Shown: in pieces, positions 17,507-25,543 of the stretch
Numbering within the stretch: the first letter of the stretch is position 1
Layout of the letters: the number at the start of each line of letters is the position of its first letter
DNA from: an uncultured Odoribacter sp.
Lineage (GTDB): Bacteria; Bacteroidota; Bacteroidia; Bacteroidales; Marinifilaceae
Length of the DNA: 44,294 bases
Direction: 5' to 3'
NCBI GenBank assembly: GCA_900541415.1
Contig: UQJP01000030.1
Span: 1-44,294 of the forward strand
Program-made: the position numbers and the translations under genes
The notes under the pieces: model-generated
What the model was told of the DNA's origin: nothing
Databases searched by the model: none
What the model saw: the letters and a program-made list of their open reading frames with translations, nothing else

Positions 17507-18094
17507 TCAGGGCATCCAGTCGACCACTCCCTGAACAGGGTGCTCCTTTCTCCAGGCTGAAAATTCGGCATAATTTCTGACACCGCCTTGTATGGCTGCC
17601 CGACAGTATTCTATGCCCATTATCTTTTCCGAAGGCGGAGTTTCATATTTAAGGGTTAGGATTGTTTCCCGGAGTGGGGGAGTTAATACCGCCTTGATCC
17701 GTTCTGCTACCCGTTCGAAATATCCGTCGTAAAAAGAGCCTTTTAGAATGTGTATCATGTCTATTTGCCAGGTTTCCTGATTGTCGTCGAGATACCAGGC
17801 ATGCCACTCGATACATTTTTCTTCTGTGTCCATCAGGTTGGTATAGGTGATATTTTTTATCGCCGGATTTTCTGCCAGTCTGGCTATGGCTGAAAAACTG
17901 TCTGCTAAATCGAATGTTGGGGTATAGATATGAAAATCGATGTCCCTGTGGGTCATCAGCAGACCCGTTTGCAGTGAACCGACGAGATTAATTTCAGCAT
18001 GGATAGAACGCCAGATATGGATGATGTCCGTCTGCTCGATAATCTCCCATGCTTTTTTCTGGTTTCTTGAAGCTATATCTAAAATGTTTTCCAT
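17507..18094 (-). CDS. Nucleotidyltransferase-fold protein
   Basis: The 195-residue protein carries the minimal nucleotidyltransferase pattern: GSLQTGLLMTHRDIDFHIYT (G-S helix then Asp-x-Asp) and a third acidic position in WQIDMIHIL. No signal peptide is present. Relatives in Bacteroides are sometimes labelled phosphoglycerate mutase, for which I see no supporting motif. Substrate and partner are unknown; aminoglycoside-type or GrpB-like activities are possible. It appears monocistronic. Confidence 0.6.
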   Translation of the reverse strand: MENILDIASRNQKKAWEIIEQTDIIHIWRSIHAEINLVGSLQTGLLMTHRDIDFHIYTPTFDLADSFSAIARLAENPAIKNITYTNLMDTEEKCIEWHAWYLDDNQETWQIDMIHILKGSFYDGYFERVAERIKAVLTPPLRETILTLKYETPPSEKIMGIEYCRAAIQGGVRNYAEFSAWRKEHPVQGVVDWMP

Positions 18095-18336
18095 ATTTAA
18101 AATAAAAAGAGAAACAAAGATAATAATTTTTTATTTATGATTAATGAGTTGGCTATTATGTAAATACTTTATAAAGAAAGGTATAACCTGTTATAAGTAT
18201 TCGGGATATGGTCCTGGTAAAATTGTCGGTACGGATAAAAGGTTTCATCGCTGTTTGTTTGGTGACTGTGGGGTATACGTATTTGAAAAATAAAAAATCA
18301 CAAACCTGAAATAAAAAAATAAATCGTGGGTGAAAT
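18095..18336. other. Intergenic spacer, nothing recognised
   Basis: AT-rich, about 240 bp, with no hairpin, promoter pair or coding frame I can support. Confidence 0.4.
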
Positions 18337-18374
18337 AAAACAGGATGGCCCAATTAATTCGACCATCCTGTTTT
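18337..18374. terminator. Bidirectional terminator
   Basis: AAAACAGGATGG (18337-18348) pairs perfectly with CCATCCTGTTTT (18363-18374) around a 14-base loop. T tracts follow in both directions. Read leftward it ends whatever is transcribed through 18394-18669. Confidence 0.85.
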
Positions 18375-18393
18375 ATCTATATAATAGGGGGAG

Positions 18394-18669
18394 TTAGTAA
18401 TCTAAAATGTAATCATTTTGATTAGGTAATACCGGGTTTATTTGCATCATATGATTTGAGGAGGTCGGGATCATCGTCCCGTTTATTTTCCAAAATACCT
18501 TTACTTCGACGGCTTCTTCATAAATTATTTCATTGATAGAATGGATTCTATACAAAAATAATATAGTAACTTTTATCGATTGTTGCTTTTTATTCACTTT
18601 CTTTTGTACAAAATGTTTCTTTCGGCGAGAGTTTGTAGCCAGGAAAGTGTTAGTTAAGCCCTTTCGCAA
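18394..18669 (-). pseudogene. 91-codon frame of unknown function, possibly part of a decayed gene
   Basis: The frame has only a TTG start and no ATG before codon 64. The N-terminal third is very basic (NSRRKKHFVQKKVNKKQQS), the rest includes IYEEAVEVKVFWKINGT and ends NQNDYILDY just before a strong terminator, which suggests transcription on this strand. It overlaps in another frame the end of the integrase-like fragment at 18654-18752, so it may be frameshifted debris of one older gene. I do not recognise a domain. Confidence 0.3.
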
Positions 18670-18752
18670 TTTTGCGTAATCCTTATATACAATTTTGCGT
18701 TTTTCCCCTCTAATAACCGTTTTTTTTCATAATTAATATTATACGTAGCCAT
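18654..18752 (-). pseudogene. Possible N-terminal fragment of a tyrosine integrase
   Basis: An ATG-initiated 32-codon frame (MATYNINYEKKRLLEGK, then AKLYIRITQNCERA) resembles the Arm-DNA-binding N-terminus of Bacteroidetes element integrases, where MAT-x-x-I and an ...LxIRITxN... strand are usual. It stops at a TAA. It lies 126 bp downstream of the tRNA-Thr(GGT) 3' end and is read in the same direction, the same geometry as the intact integrase after tRNA-Lys. An 11-bp direct repeat CAATTTTGCGT (18667-18677, 18690-18700) falls within it. Confidence 0.35.
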
Positions 18753-18832
18753 AGTTTTTGATTTAATCGTATGGAACTCTTATGAAACATTTGCTCATAA
18801 AACGGCTTAAATGTATGTAATTTTATGGAAAG

Positions 18833-18861
18833 AAAAAAGCCTTCGATTTTTCGAAGGCTTT
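18833..18861 (-). terminator. Terminator of the stable-RNA unit
   Basis: AAAGCCTTCGA (18836-18846) pairs with TCGAAGGCTTT (18851-18861) around TTTT. Read leftward, T residues follow the stem. It lies 18 bp past the 3' end of tRNA-Thr(GGT). Confidence 0.88.
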
Positions 18862-18878
18862 AATTGTCTGTATTTTAG

Positions 18879-18953
<75 letters not shown>

Positions 18954-18958
18954 ATTTG

Positions 18959-19032
18959 AGCCTCTTGTCGGATTCGAACCAACGACCCCGAGATTACAAA
19001 TCACGTGCTCTGGCCAACTGAGCTAAAGAGGC
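18959..19032 (-). tRNA. tRNA-Thr (anticodon TGT)
   Basis: Acceptor GCCTCTT pairs with AAGAGGC; the loop TTTGTAA gives anticodon TGT; the T arm has GGTTCGAATCC. The anticodon stem has one T-T mismatch in the middle. CCA is not encoded, unlike its neighbour. Six bases separate it from tRNA-Thr(GGT), so both come from one precursor. Confidence 0.93.
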
Positions 19033-19047
19033 AAGATTTCAAAGAAA

Positions 19048-19146
19048 CGGGTAAGCTTACTATGTCGCACCGCTACAACCACCTACCCTTGCTGCCTTCC
19101 GACCCTGGGGGAGTTCAGTAGGAGCTGGTCGCATAGGACTTACCCG
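19048..19146 (-). ncRNA. ffs: Small signal recognition particle RNA (4.5S type)
   Basis: The minus strand contains the conserved SRP domain IV: CCAGGGTCGGAAGGCAGCA with a GGAA tetraloop and the asymmetric internal loop that binds Ffh M domain. Terminal arms pair (CGGGTAAG with CTTACCCG, 19048-19055 with 19139-19146). Length is about 99 nt, the short eubacterial form without Alu domain. It guides inner-membrane proteins to SecYEG together with Ffh and FtsY. It is the first RNA of a unit with two tRNA-Thr genes. Confidence 0.95.
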
Positions 19147-19150
19147 GGCA

Positions 19151-19181
19151 CAAAAGTACAAAAATTAATATTGCCACCAAA
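19151..19181 (-). promoter_or_regulatory. Promoter of the SRP RNA / tRNA-Thr unit
   Basis: On the minus strand TTTG (19181-19178), exactly 19 bp, then TACTTTTG (19158-19151), a full match to the Bacteroidetes sigma-ABfr consensus. It places the start about at the SRP RNA 5' end. Confidence 0.85.
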
Positions 19182-19390
19182 TATTTCTCTTGTTTTTTAT
19201 GATGAAAAAGTATAGCATTTTTTTAATATTCTTATAGTCAATATAAAAGAAGAAAAAGGGGGATTGAAAATGGAACGGACAGAAGGAAAAAAGTTAAAAT
19301 TAAAGTTTTGTGCAACTAATTGACCGTTATTTCTGTATACACATATAATGTTTAAATTATAAAAAACTACTGTAAATTAACAGTGTTGTT

Positions 19391-20149
19391 ATGGAGAAAG
19401 AAATGATGTGTAAAATCCAGAACCGGACTGGAAATGTGGACTTTTTGGCGCGCCTGAATAACCGGTTGGCTTCGCATTTTAATTATGATGAAAATATGAG
19501 TACCGCTTTGGAAATGATAGGGGAATATCTTCACTATGACCGTGTTCATATCGTAGAGATACAGCATGATATGTCCCTTGAGATTTTATATGAGTGGCAT
19601 AATAAAGGATTGGCTTTTGTTGATTATACGATTAAATCAAAGGAGGTATTGAGTGACCAGAAATTAGTGGAACAGTTATACCAATATGATTACATTGCTA
19701 TTGATGAAACGGATGAAGCGGTTAATCCTGAAATTAAGGTGCAATTGACTCACCAAAATGGGAAGAGGGTGTTCCTGTTCCCTCTGATCGAATCGGGAAC
19801 TCAATTTGCATTTATCGCTTTTATACAATGTGCACAGGCGCATGACCGGGTTGAGGAGGAAATCAATATGATGGAGTCTGTGGCGTCGGTTGTGGGAACA
19901 AGCCTGCATAAGAAAAGGCTCATAGATAAATTATACCACCATTTGGTGTTATTGAAAAAGAATGAACAGAAAACCCTGGCTTTGAGGGCGCAGTTACATA
20001 GCCTGAATGAAGAATTGCAGCCCGTGTGGCAACAATTGAAGGCTCATTTAAAATATGCGGAAATCAGCGAAACGGAAGTTCATACAGAGAAAATCGATAA
20101 GCAGATCTACACGTTGAACAGAATATGCCGGGTTGTGGCTGTAAAGTGA
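19391..20149 (+). CDS. GAF-like sensor protein
   Basis: The 252-residue soluble protein has an N-terminal ~170-residue region with the GAF pattern (FNYDENMSTALEMIGEYLHYDRVHIVEIQ... SKEVLSDQKLVEQLYQYDYIAIDET... KRVFLFPLIESGTQFAFIAFIQC... EEEINMMESVASVVGTSLHKKRL). A coiled-coil-like helix follows (LVLLKKNEQKTLALRAQLHSLNEEL). GAF domains bind small ligands such as cyclic nucleotides or tetrapyrroles; none can be named. The gene ends at, or overlaps by a few codons, the histidine kinase start, so it probably senses for that kinase. Confidence 0.7.
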   Translation: MEKEMMCKIQNRTGNVDFLARLNNRLASHFNYDENMSTALEMIGEYLHYDRVHIVEIQHDMSLEILYEWHNKGLAFVDYTIKSKEVLSDQKLVEQLYQYDYIAIDETDEAVNPEIKVQLTHQNGKRVFLFPLIESGTQFAFIAFIQCAQAHDRVEEEINMMESVASVVGTSLHKKRLIDKLYHHLVLLKKNEQKTLALRAQLHSLNEELQPVWQQLKAHLKYAEISETEVHTEKIDKQIYTLNRICRVVAVK

Positions 20150-20154
20150 GAAAG

Positions 20155-21300
20155 ATGCTGATCCGTAATAGTCAATATACTTTATTAGTCATTACTTCGT
20201 CGTTTGAAGAACCCGGAGAGATATTGAAAATACTCCGGGATGCTGCATTTCAGCTTGTGACTGCCCCCGATTTTGACGGAATTGTGCATGCTGTAAAAAT
20301 AAAACAGCCCGATTTGATGATTCTTCATGTGAAAACTTCGGAAGAACAGGAAAATGTTATTATTCGCCAGATCAAACGCCACAGGGATACCCGGGAGATA
20401 CCTATGCTGTTTATTGCGACCATCACGGAGCAAACGTATATTCCCGATTGCCTGTTCTATGATAATATTGATTTTATTTCAAAGCCATTTCGCCCGAAAG
20501 AGCTGATTATTCGTATCCAGCACCAGCTTTCTTTGATAGGGGCCAAGAAAACCATTCATTTGCAAAATCAGAAATTGCAAAAGACAATAGAGTCGAGGGA
20601 TAAGCTTTACTCTGTCATTGCCCACGATCTTCGTGCTCCGATAGGAACGATTAAAATGATTACGGCAAGTTTGGAAAATGAAAGAGACCGGATGACAGAT
20701 CCCCATATCCGTAAATCGTTCGATATGATTCATGAAACAACCGAGGAAGCCTACAATCTTTTGGAAAATTTATTGCGTTGGAGCCGTAACCAAAATGGGA
20801 AAACACGGGTGTTGCCGGCCACTTTTGATTTGTCTAAGGCAATCTATCATGTGGTTACTCTTTTTACGGCTATCGCTGCTTCCAAAGAAATAAAAATGAA
20901 CAATCATTCAAAGCAGGAGGTCACGGTTTATGCAGATGAAGATATGATCCGTACCGTATTGAGAAATTTGCTTTCCAATGCGATTAAATTTTCATTTCCG
21001 GGAGGACAGATCGATATTGACCTGAATGAAATGCCGGATATGATTGTGGTGTCTGTGAAAGATAACGGGCAAGGGATAAAAAAGGAACTTCAGTCTAAAT
21101 TGTTGAAAGGAAACGAATATATCAGCACTTATGGCACACAGAACGAAAAAGGAAGCGGGTTGGGGTTGATTCTTTGCCGGGATTTTGTGAAGATGAATAA
21201 GGGGAAATTATGGTTTTCCTCTCAGGAGAACAAGGGCACGACTTTTTATTTCACAGTGCCCCGGCATCCGATGTTACCTGCTACTTCGAACAATCGTTGA
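20155..21300 (+). CDS. Hybrid histidine kinase with N-terminal degenerate receiver
   Basis: I use the ATG at 20155, five bases after the GAF stop; 20125 is an in-frame alternative that overlaps the GAF gene. The 381-residue protein has a receiver-like domain (residues 1-130), then HisKA with IAHDLRAPIG (His157), and HATPase with the N box RNLLSNAIKFSFPGG, G1 VKDNGQGI and G2 GSGLGLI. In the receiver the phospho-acceptor Asp is replaced by His (His58 in PDLMILHVKT) and the acidic pair is missing, though Lys110 (ISKPF) remains. It therefore probably does not accept phosphate. No partner response regulator is adjacent. The last 55 bp overlap the convergent exonuclease gene. Confidence 0.88.
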   Translation: MLIRNSQYTLLVITSSFEEPGEILKILRDAAFQLVTAPDFDGIVHAVKIKQPDLMILHVKTSEEQENVIIRQIKRHRDTREIPMLFIATITEQTYIPDCLFYDNIDFISKPFRPKELIIRIQHQLSLIGAKKTIHLQNQKLQKTIESRDKLYSVIAHDLRAPIGTIKMITASLENERDRMTDPHIRKSFDMIHETTEEAYNLLENLLRWSRNQNGKTRVLPATFDLSKAIYHVVTLFTAIAASKEIKMNNHSKQEVTVYADEDMIRTVLRNLLSNAIKFSFPGGQIDIDLNEMPDMIVVSVKDNGQGIKKELQSKLLKGNEYISTYGTQNEKGSGLGLILCRDFVKMNKGKLWFSSQENKGTTFYFTVPRHPMLPATSNNR

Positions 21301-21860
21301 TACATTTTCAAAGCTCCCCACGCATCTGTGGCTGCATAACGCACCTGTCCTTCGGAAAACTGCGGGGCTTCCCAGTTAGAGGTACGTTGCCGTTTGGAGA
21401 TTTTCACATTGAAAATAATCGCCATCAGTTTTGAAAAAGATTTTTCTTCAATACCGAACTCTGTTGCATAATTCTGTAAATCGACAAATGAAGCCGGAGC
21501 GAAATCACCGAGCCGGCGGAGAAAGCGAATGTCGTCGCGGATTCCCACGCCGATTTTGATGACATCGGGATCGGACAGTAGTTTACGTAAGGAAGGCTGA
21601 AAACCACACAGTTTTAACCGGAACAGGTATACCCGTTCTTCTATCGCCAATTGTAACAAACTAACCTGATTCACTTCCCCTTTTCGGAAAGAAGGTTTGG
21701 TTTCTGTGTCGAACCCGACGCAGCCGTGTTTTGACAGGTCGTTTACTGCCTGGTTCACTTGTTGCGGATCGTCCACGACGATCACCTCTCCGGAAAAGAC
21801 AAAGGGAGGATAAAGTTTTATTTCTTCTTTATCTATAGTCTTTTTATACTCCACTAACAT
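21246..21860 (-). CDS. DEDD-type 3'-5' exonuclease
   Basis: The 204-residue protein has the DnaQ-like exonuclease blocks of the RNase D/WRN branch: Exo I GCVGFDTETKPSF, Exo II KIGVGIRDDIRFLRRLG and Exo III VRYAATDAWGALKMY (Tyr four before Asp, DEDDy). It would degrade DNA or RNA from the 3' end using two metal ions. It starts 23 bp after the DUF5063 gene on the same strand, a pairing common in Bacteroidales. The 3' end overlaps the histidine kinase gene by 55 bp tail to tail. Confidence 0.88.
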   Translation of the reverse strand: MLVEYKKTIDKEEIKLYPPFVFSGEVIVVDDPQQVNQAVNDLSKHGCVGFDTETKPSFRKGEVNQVSLLQLAIEERVYLFRLKLCGFQPSLRKLLSDPDVIKIGVGIRDDIRFLRRLGDFAPASFVDLQNYATEFGIEEKSFSKLMAIIFNVKISKRQRTSNWEAPQFSEGQVRYAATDAWGALKMYQRLFEVAGNIGCRGTVK

Positions 21861-21883
21861 GCCAACTGTTTTTACTTACCTTT

Positions 21884-22432
21884 TTAATTTTGTTCCAAAT
21901 CCTCTTCCACTGCATACACGGCATGATGTACAGCCCGTAGCACTCCGGCACAGGCTTTGCCCCAGTATAATTCGAAATTATTATTGAGTTCCCACAAGGC
22001 CTCGCCGATCACTTCCGGTATGCCACAGCGGAAAGAAGCGGTGAAATTTTTCAGATCCTGGTAGATGTCGCAGATTTTTTCGGAAATAGAATGTACGACT
22101 GGAGCTTCGCTATACTGCATGTCTTCGTCGAAAACCTCCAGATATTCGTCGTGTTCACCCAGCAATCGGTGTAATTTGCCGAAAAGGTAATTATAGTCTT
22201 CCTCGGTCACCACATCTTCGGTCAGGCCGTTTTCTGAACTTTCGTTGGAAGGTAGCAGAGAGCCTTTCAGATAAATTAAGGGGATGAATTTTTGTAGGCG
22301 GGAAAGAAAATCTTTTCGCTGCATTTGGGGAGCTGTTTCTACAAAGTCGCAGAATTCTTTAGCTACGGCAACAAATTCGATGACTTCTTTACTATAACCG
22401 ATGTGTTGAAAATCTTCCATGATCACTTTCAT
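21884..22432 (-). CDS. DUF5063 family protein
   Basis: The frame reaches a TTG at 22447, but the ATG at 22432 (MKVIMEDFQHIGYSK) is a better start. The ~182-residue acidic, all-helical protein has the pattern IGYSKEVIEFVAVAKEFCDFVE... FLSRLQKFIPLIYLKGSLLP... EDYNYLFGKLHRLLGEHDEYLEVF, which I associate with DUF5063, a Bacteroidetes family with no known activity. It is the first gene of a two-gene unit with the exonuclease. Confidence 0.7.
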   Translation of the reverse strand: MKVIMEDFQHIGYSKEVIEFVAVAKEFCDFVETAPQMQRKDFLSRLQKFIPLIYLKGSLLPSNESSENGLTEDVVTEEDYNYLFGKLHRLLGEHDEYLEVFDEDMQYSEAPVVHSISEKICDIYQDLKNFTASFRCGIPEVIGEALWELNNNFELYWGKACAGVLRAVHHAVYAVEEDLEQN

Positions 22433-22495
22433 TTTATCCGGGAACAAAGGTACGATTTTTTTACCTTTTACTTTTTACTTTGTCACTTTTTATTC

Positions 22496-22503
22496 TATCT
22501 TTG
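22496..22503 (+). promoter_or_regulatory. -7 promoter element for tRNA-Ser
   Basis: TATCTTTG matches TAnnTTTG and ends 12 bp before the tRNA 5' end. The -33 position (22473-22476) is TTTT rather than TTTG. Confidence 0.55.
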
Positions 22504-22515
22504 CACCGCTGTACT

Positions 22516-22603
22516 GGAAAGGTGCAGGAGTGGTTGAACTGGCACGCCTGGAAAGCGTGTAAACCTCTAAAGGGTTTCCGGGGTTCGAATCCCCGTCTTT
22601 CCG
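22516..22603 (+). tRNA. tRNA-Ser (anticodon GGA)
   Basis: Acceptor GGAAAGG pairs with TCTTTCC (last pair G-T). The anticodon loop CTGGAAA gives anticodon GGA; a long variable arm (ACCTCTAAAGGGTT) marks class II; the T arm has GGTTCGAATCC. 88 nt including the discriminator; CCA not encoded. Confidence 0.95.
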
Positions 22604-22613
22604 CTTGATAATG

Positions 22614-22656
22614 AAAGGGTTGTAAAATTCAGAAAATGGATTTACAACCCTTTTTT
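22614..22656 (+). terminator. Terminator of tRNA-Ser
   Basis: AAAGGGTTGTAAA (22614-22626) pairs with TTTACAACCCTTT (22641-22653), followed by more T. It lies 10 bp after the tRNA. Confidence 0.88.
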
Positions 22657-23083
22657 CGTGCCTTGTAATGAACGTTCTGTGTTGAAATCCGTAGAAATCC
22701 ATAGGAATTTGATAAAAAAAAGTGCAAAAAAAGTGCAAATTCTTATTCGGTATTCTTTTTTGACATTCTTTTCCGGAAGGTGATTTCGTGTGGTGTCGGC
22801 ATGTGTATTGAAGTATGTTGCGCAAGATCGTTCCCTAATTTCCTGTAACGGTTTTATTTCCCTGTGATTTTGCCTGATGGGGTGGGTGTTATGAATTTTC
22901 TTAGGGTTTATATGGGATATTTTTCAGGACAACTTGCTGTGGAAGGGAGGGTAAATTTTACCTATGGGAAACTTTTTGTTTAGGACAGGATTGGAGTGTG
23001 TTGAATGTTTGTTCAAGTTGGTGTGCTTTATGTGAAATTGAATTTATCTTTTGGCAGAATTAGCTGGAACTTGTGGAAATGAC

Positions 23084-23091
23084 TATTTTTG
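23084..23091 (+). promoter_or_regulatory. Candidate -7 promoter element for tex
   Basis: TATTTTTG fits TAnnTTTG and lies 47 bp before the ATG at 23139. It falls inside the longer nominal reading frame that starts at 23073, which supports the later start. No -33 partner at 19 bp. Confidence 0.35.
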
Positions 23092-23138
23092 AGGCATTGG
23101 AAAGAAATGATGAGAAAAACAGCGTTAAACGATTGAAT

Positions 23139-25277
23139 ATGGAATATTATATAGACCCCGTTGCTTTTGTTGCCGGAAAGAGCCGGGCGGATGCGCATTG
23201 TGTAAAAAATTTGATAGAGTTGTTGAATGAGGGAGCTACCATTCCGTTTATTGCCCGTTACCGGAAAGAACGGACGGGGAGTATGGATGAAGTGCAGATC
23301 GCGGAAATAAAGGCTCTGTATGAACAATATCAGGAACTGGAAAAGCGGAAAACTTCGGTATTGGAAAGCATCGGGCAGCAGGAGAAATTAACCCCCGCGC
23401 TGGAAAAGCAGATCAAGGAATGTTCGGATATGCGGGTGTTGGAGGATATTTATTTGCCTTATAAGCCGAAGAAGCAAACCAGGGCTGCCAAAGCGAAAGC
23501 AAAGGGTTTGGAACCTTTGGCGGCTATCCTGATGAGGCAGGAGAATGGGGATGTTGTGGCAAAAGCTGAACGTTTTGTGAAGGGTGAGGTAGAGGATGAA
23601 GCAGCCGCTTTAGAAGGAGCGAGGGATATTATTGCGGAATGGGTGAGCGAGAGTGAAGCGGCGAGAAACCGTACCCGGCGGCAGGTGGAATGTGAGGCTT
23701 ACGTATGCGCTAAGGTGGTGAAAGGAAAAGAAAAAGAAGGAGAGAAGTATTCCGACTATTTTGAATACCGGGAACTTTTGAGGCGTTGCCCTTCACACCG
23801 GATGTTGGCGATACGCCGGGGAGAAGCGGAAGGGGTGTTGAAAGTGGCTTTGGAGGTCGACAATGAGGTGGTTTTGGAAGGATTGGAAAGGATTTTTGTG
23901 AAGAGCGATAATGAAGCCGCCCGGCAGGTGAAACTGGCGGTGAAAGACGGTTATAAACGTTTGTTGTTCCCTTCCATAGAATCGGAATATATGGGACTTT
24001 CGAAAGAGAAGGCGGACGAGGAGGCTATCAGGGTGTTTGCTGAAAATTTGCGGCAATTGTTGCTGGCTCCTCCTTTGGGAAATAAAAGGGTGTTGGGGAT
24101 CGATCCGGGTTTTAGGACAGGGTGTAAGGTGGTGTGTTTGGACGAAACCGGGCAACTGATCCATAATGAAAATATCTACCCGCATCCGCCCCAGAACCAA
24201 AAGCAGCAGGCGGCGGCAAAAGTGGTGAATATGGTAGCTACCTATAATATTCAGGCTATCGCCATCGGGAACGGCACGGCCGGACGGGAAACGGAAAGTT
24301 TTATCCAAAATTTGCGTTTCGACCGGAAGGTACAGGTTTTTGTGGTGAGCGAAAACGGGGCTTCCATCTATTCTGCCTCGAAAATTGCGAGGGAAGAGTT
24401 TCCGGAATTTGATATTACGGTCAGAGGCGCAGTTTCCATCGGCAGGCGCTTAATGGATCCGTTGGCGGAATTGGTGAAAATAGACCCGAAATCTATCGGC
24501 GTGGGGCAATACCAGCATGATGTGGACCAGGGAAAATTGAAAGAGGCTTTAGACCGGGTGGTGGAGTCGTGTGTGAATAAAGTGGGGGTGAACGTGAATA
24601 CTGCCGGGAAATATCTGTTGATGCATATATCTGGCTTGGGGCCTGCTTTAGCCGAGAATATCGAAGAATATATCCGCGAAAACGGGGCATTGAAAAGCAG
24701 GGAGGAGTTGAAAAAAGTGAAGCGGATGGGAAATAAGGCATTCGAGCAGAGTGCTGGTTTTTTGCGGATCGAGCAGGCGGAAAATCCTTTGGACAATTCC
24801 TCGGTGCATCCCGAATCCTATTATATTGTACGGAAAATGGCAAAAGATTTAGGCGTGGAAGTGAGTAGCCTGATCGGGAATGAGGCACTTTGCAGCCGGA
24901 TAGATTTGTCGCGTTATGTGGATGAAAAAACGGGGTTGCCGACCTTGCAGGATATTGTGGAAGAGTTGAAAAAACCGGGACGCGATCCCCGGACGATGGC
25001 AAAAGTGTTCAGTTTTGCAGAAGGGGTGACAAAAGTCGACGATTTGGAAGTGGGGATGGTGTTGCCGGGAATTGTGACGAATATCACTAATTTCGGTGCT
25101 TTTGTAGATGTGGGGGTAAAGCAGGACGGATTGGTGCATATTTCTGAATTGGCCGACCGCTATGTGGCAAATCCTGCCGACGTGGTATCGCTTCACCAGC
25201 ATGTTTCGGTGAAGGTGGTACAGCTGGATAAAGAACGGAAACGGATCGGTTTGTCGATGCGGCAGGCAGAGAACTGA
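23139..25277 (+). CDS. tex: Tex family RNA-binding transcription accessory protein
   Basis: I choose ATG 23139 (MEYYIDPVAFVAGK), giving 712 residues; the frame extends to 23073 but the extra 22 residues are not Tex-like and contain a possible promoter. Domains in order: helical N-terminal region with LLNEGATIPFIARYRKERTG and VLEDIYLPYKPKKQT; YqgF/RNase H-like domain (KRVLGIDPGFRTGCKVV... IGNGTAGRETESF); helix-hairpin-helix (LMHISGLGPALAENI... VKRMGNKAFEQSAGFLRI); C-terminal S1 domain (GMVLPGIVTNITNFGAFVDVG... VVQLDKERKRIGLSM). Tex binds nucleic acid and affects transcription; it is monocistronic here. Confidence 0.94.
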   Translation: MEYYIDPVAFVAGKSRADAHCVKNLIELLNEGATIPFIARYRKERTGSMDEVQIAEIKALYEQYQELEKRKTSVLESIGQQEKLTPALEKQIKECSDMRVLEDIYLPYKPKKQTRAAKAKAKGLEPLAAILMRQENGDVVAKAERFVKGEVEDEAAALEGARDIIAEWVSESEAARNRTRRQVECEAYVCAKVVKGKEKEGEKYSDYFEYRELLRRCPSHRMLAIRRGEAEGVLKVALEVDNEVVLEGLERIFVKSDNEAARQVKLAVKDGYKRLLFPSIESEYMGLSKEKADEEAIRVFAENLRQLLLAPPLGNKRVLGIDPGFRTGCKVVCLDETGQLIHNENIYPHPPQNQKQQAAAKVVNMVATYNIQAIAIGNGTAGRETESFIQNLRFDRKVQVFVVSENGASIYSASKIAREEFPEFDITVRGAVSIGRRLMDPLAELVKIDPKSIGVGQYQHDVDQGKLKEALDRVVESCVNKVGVNVNTAGKYLLMHISGLGPALAENIEEYIRENGALKSREELKKVKRMGNKAFEQSAGFLRIEQAENPLDNSSVHPESYYIVRKMAKDLGVEVSSLIGNEALCSRIDLSRYVDEKTGLPTLQDIVEELKKPGRDPRTMAKVFSFAEGVTKVDDLEVGMVLPGIVTNITNFGAFVDVGVKQDGLVHISELADRYVANPADVVSLHQHVSVKVVQLDKERKRIGLSMRQAEN

Positions 25278-25543
25278 CCCAAACCGTTTTAAAAGATAGT
25301 GATTCCGGAGGGTGTGTATCCCGGAGGATTTCATCGTGTAAGGTATTATTTCATTTTTAGGAGGGGAAAACCCAAAACCTGATAAATGTGAGATGATACC
25401 TTTTTTCGTGCGGATCTTTCTCCTGCCGATAAAAAATGTGTTTGGTAAACCTTAAAAATCCCTTAATAAAATTCAGAAAGCTGGATTTTTTTCCTTTTCT
25501 TTGAAAAATAATAATGGCGTTTGTAAATATTTTTGATTAAAAG

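Larger units (their letters stand above)
22604..23138. other. 535-bp spacer after tRNA-Ser; terminator, phased repeats, no gene
   Basis: Besides the terminator at 22614-22653 it holds two short direct-repeat pairs: GAAATCC (22684-22690, 22694-22700) and AAAAAGTGCAAA (22717-22728, 22728-22739, 11-bp period). No convincing coding frame. The repeats resemble integrase arm sites and suggest an old attachment region (see findings). Confidence 0.45.

Noticed and set aside
22490..22825. Minus-strand frame across tRNA-Ser
   Set aside because: It is antisense translation of the tRNA and terminator (GDSNPG-type peptide), not a gene.
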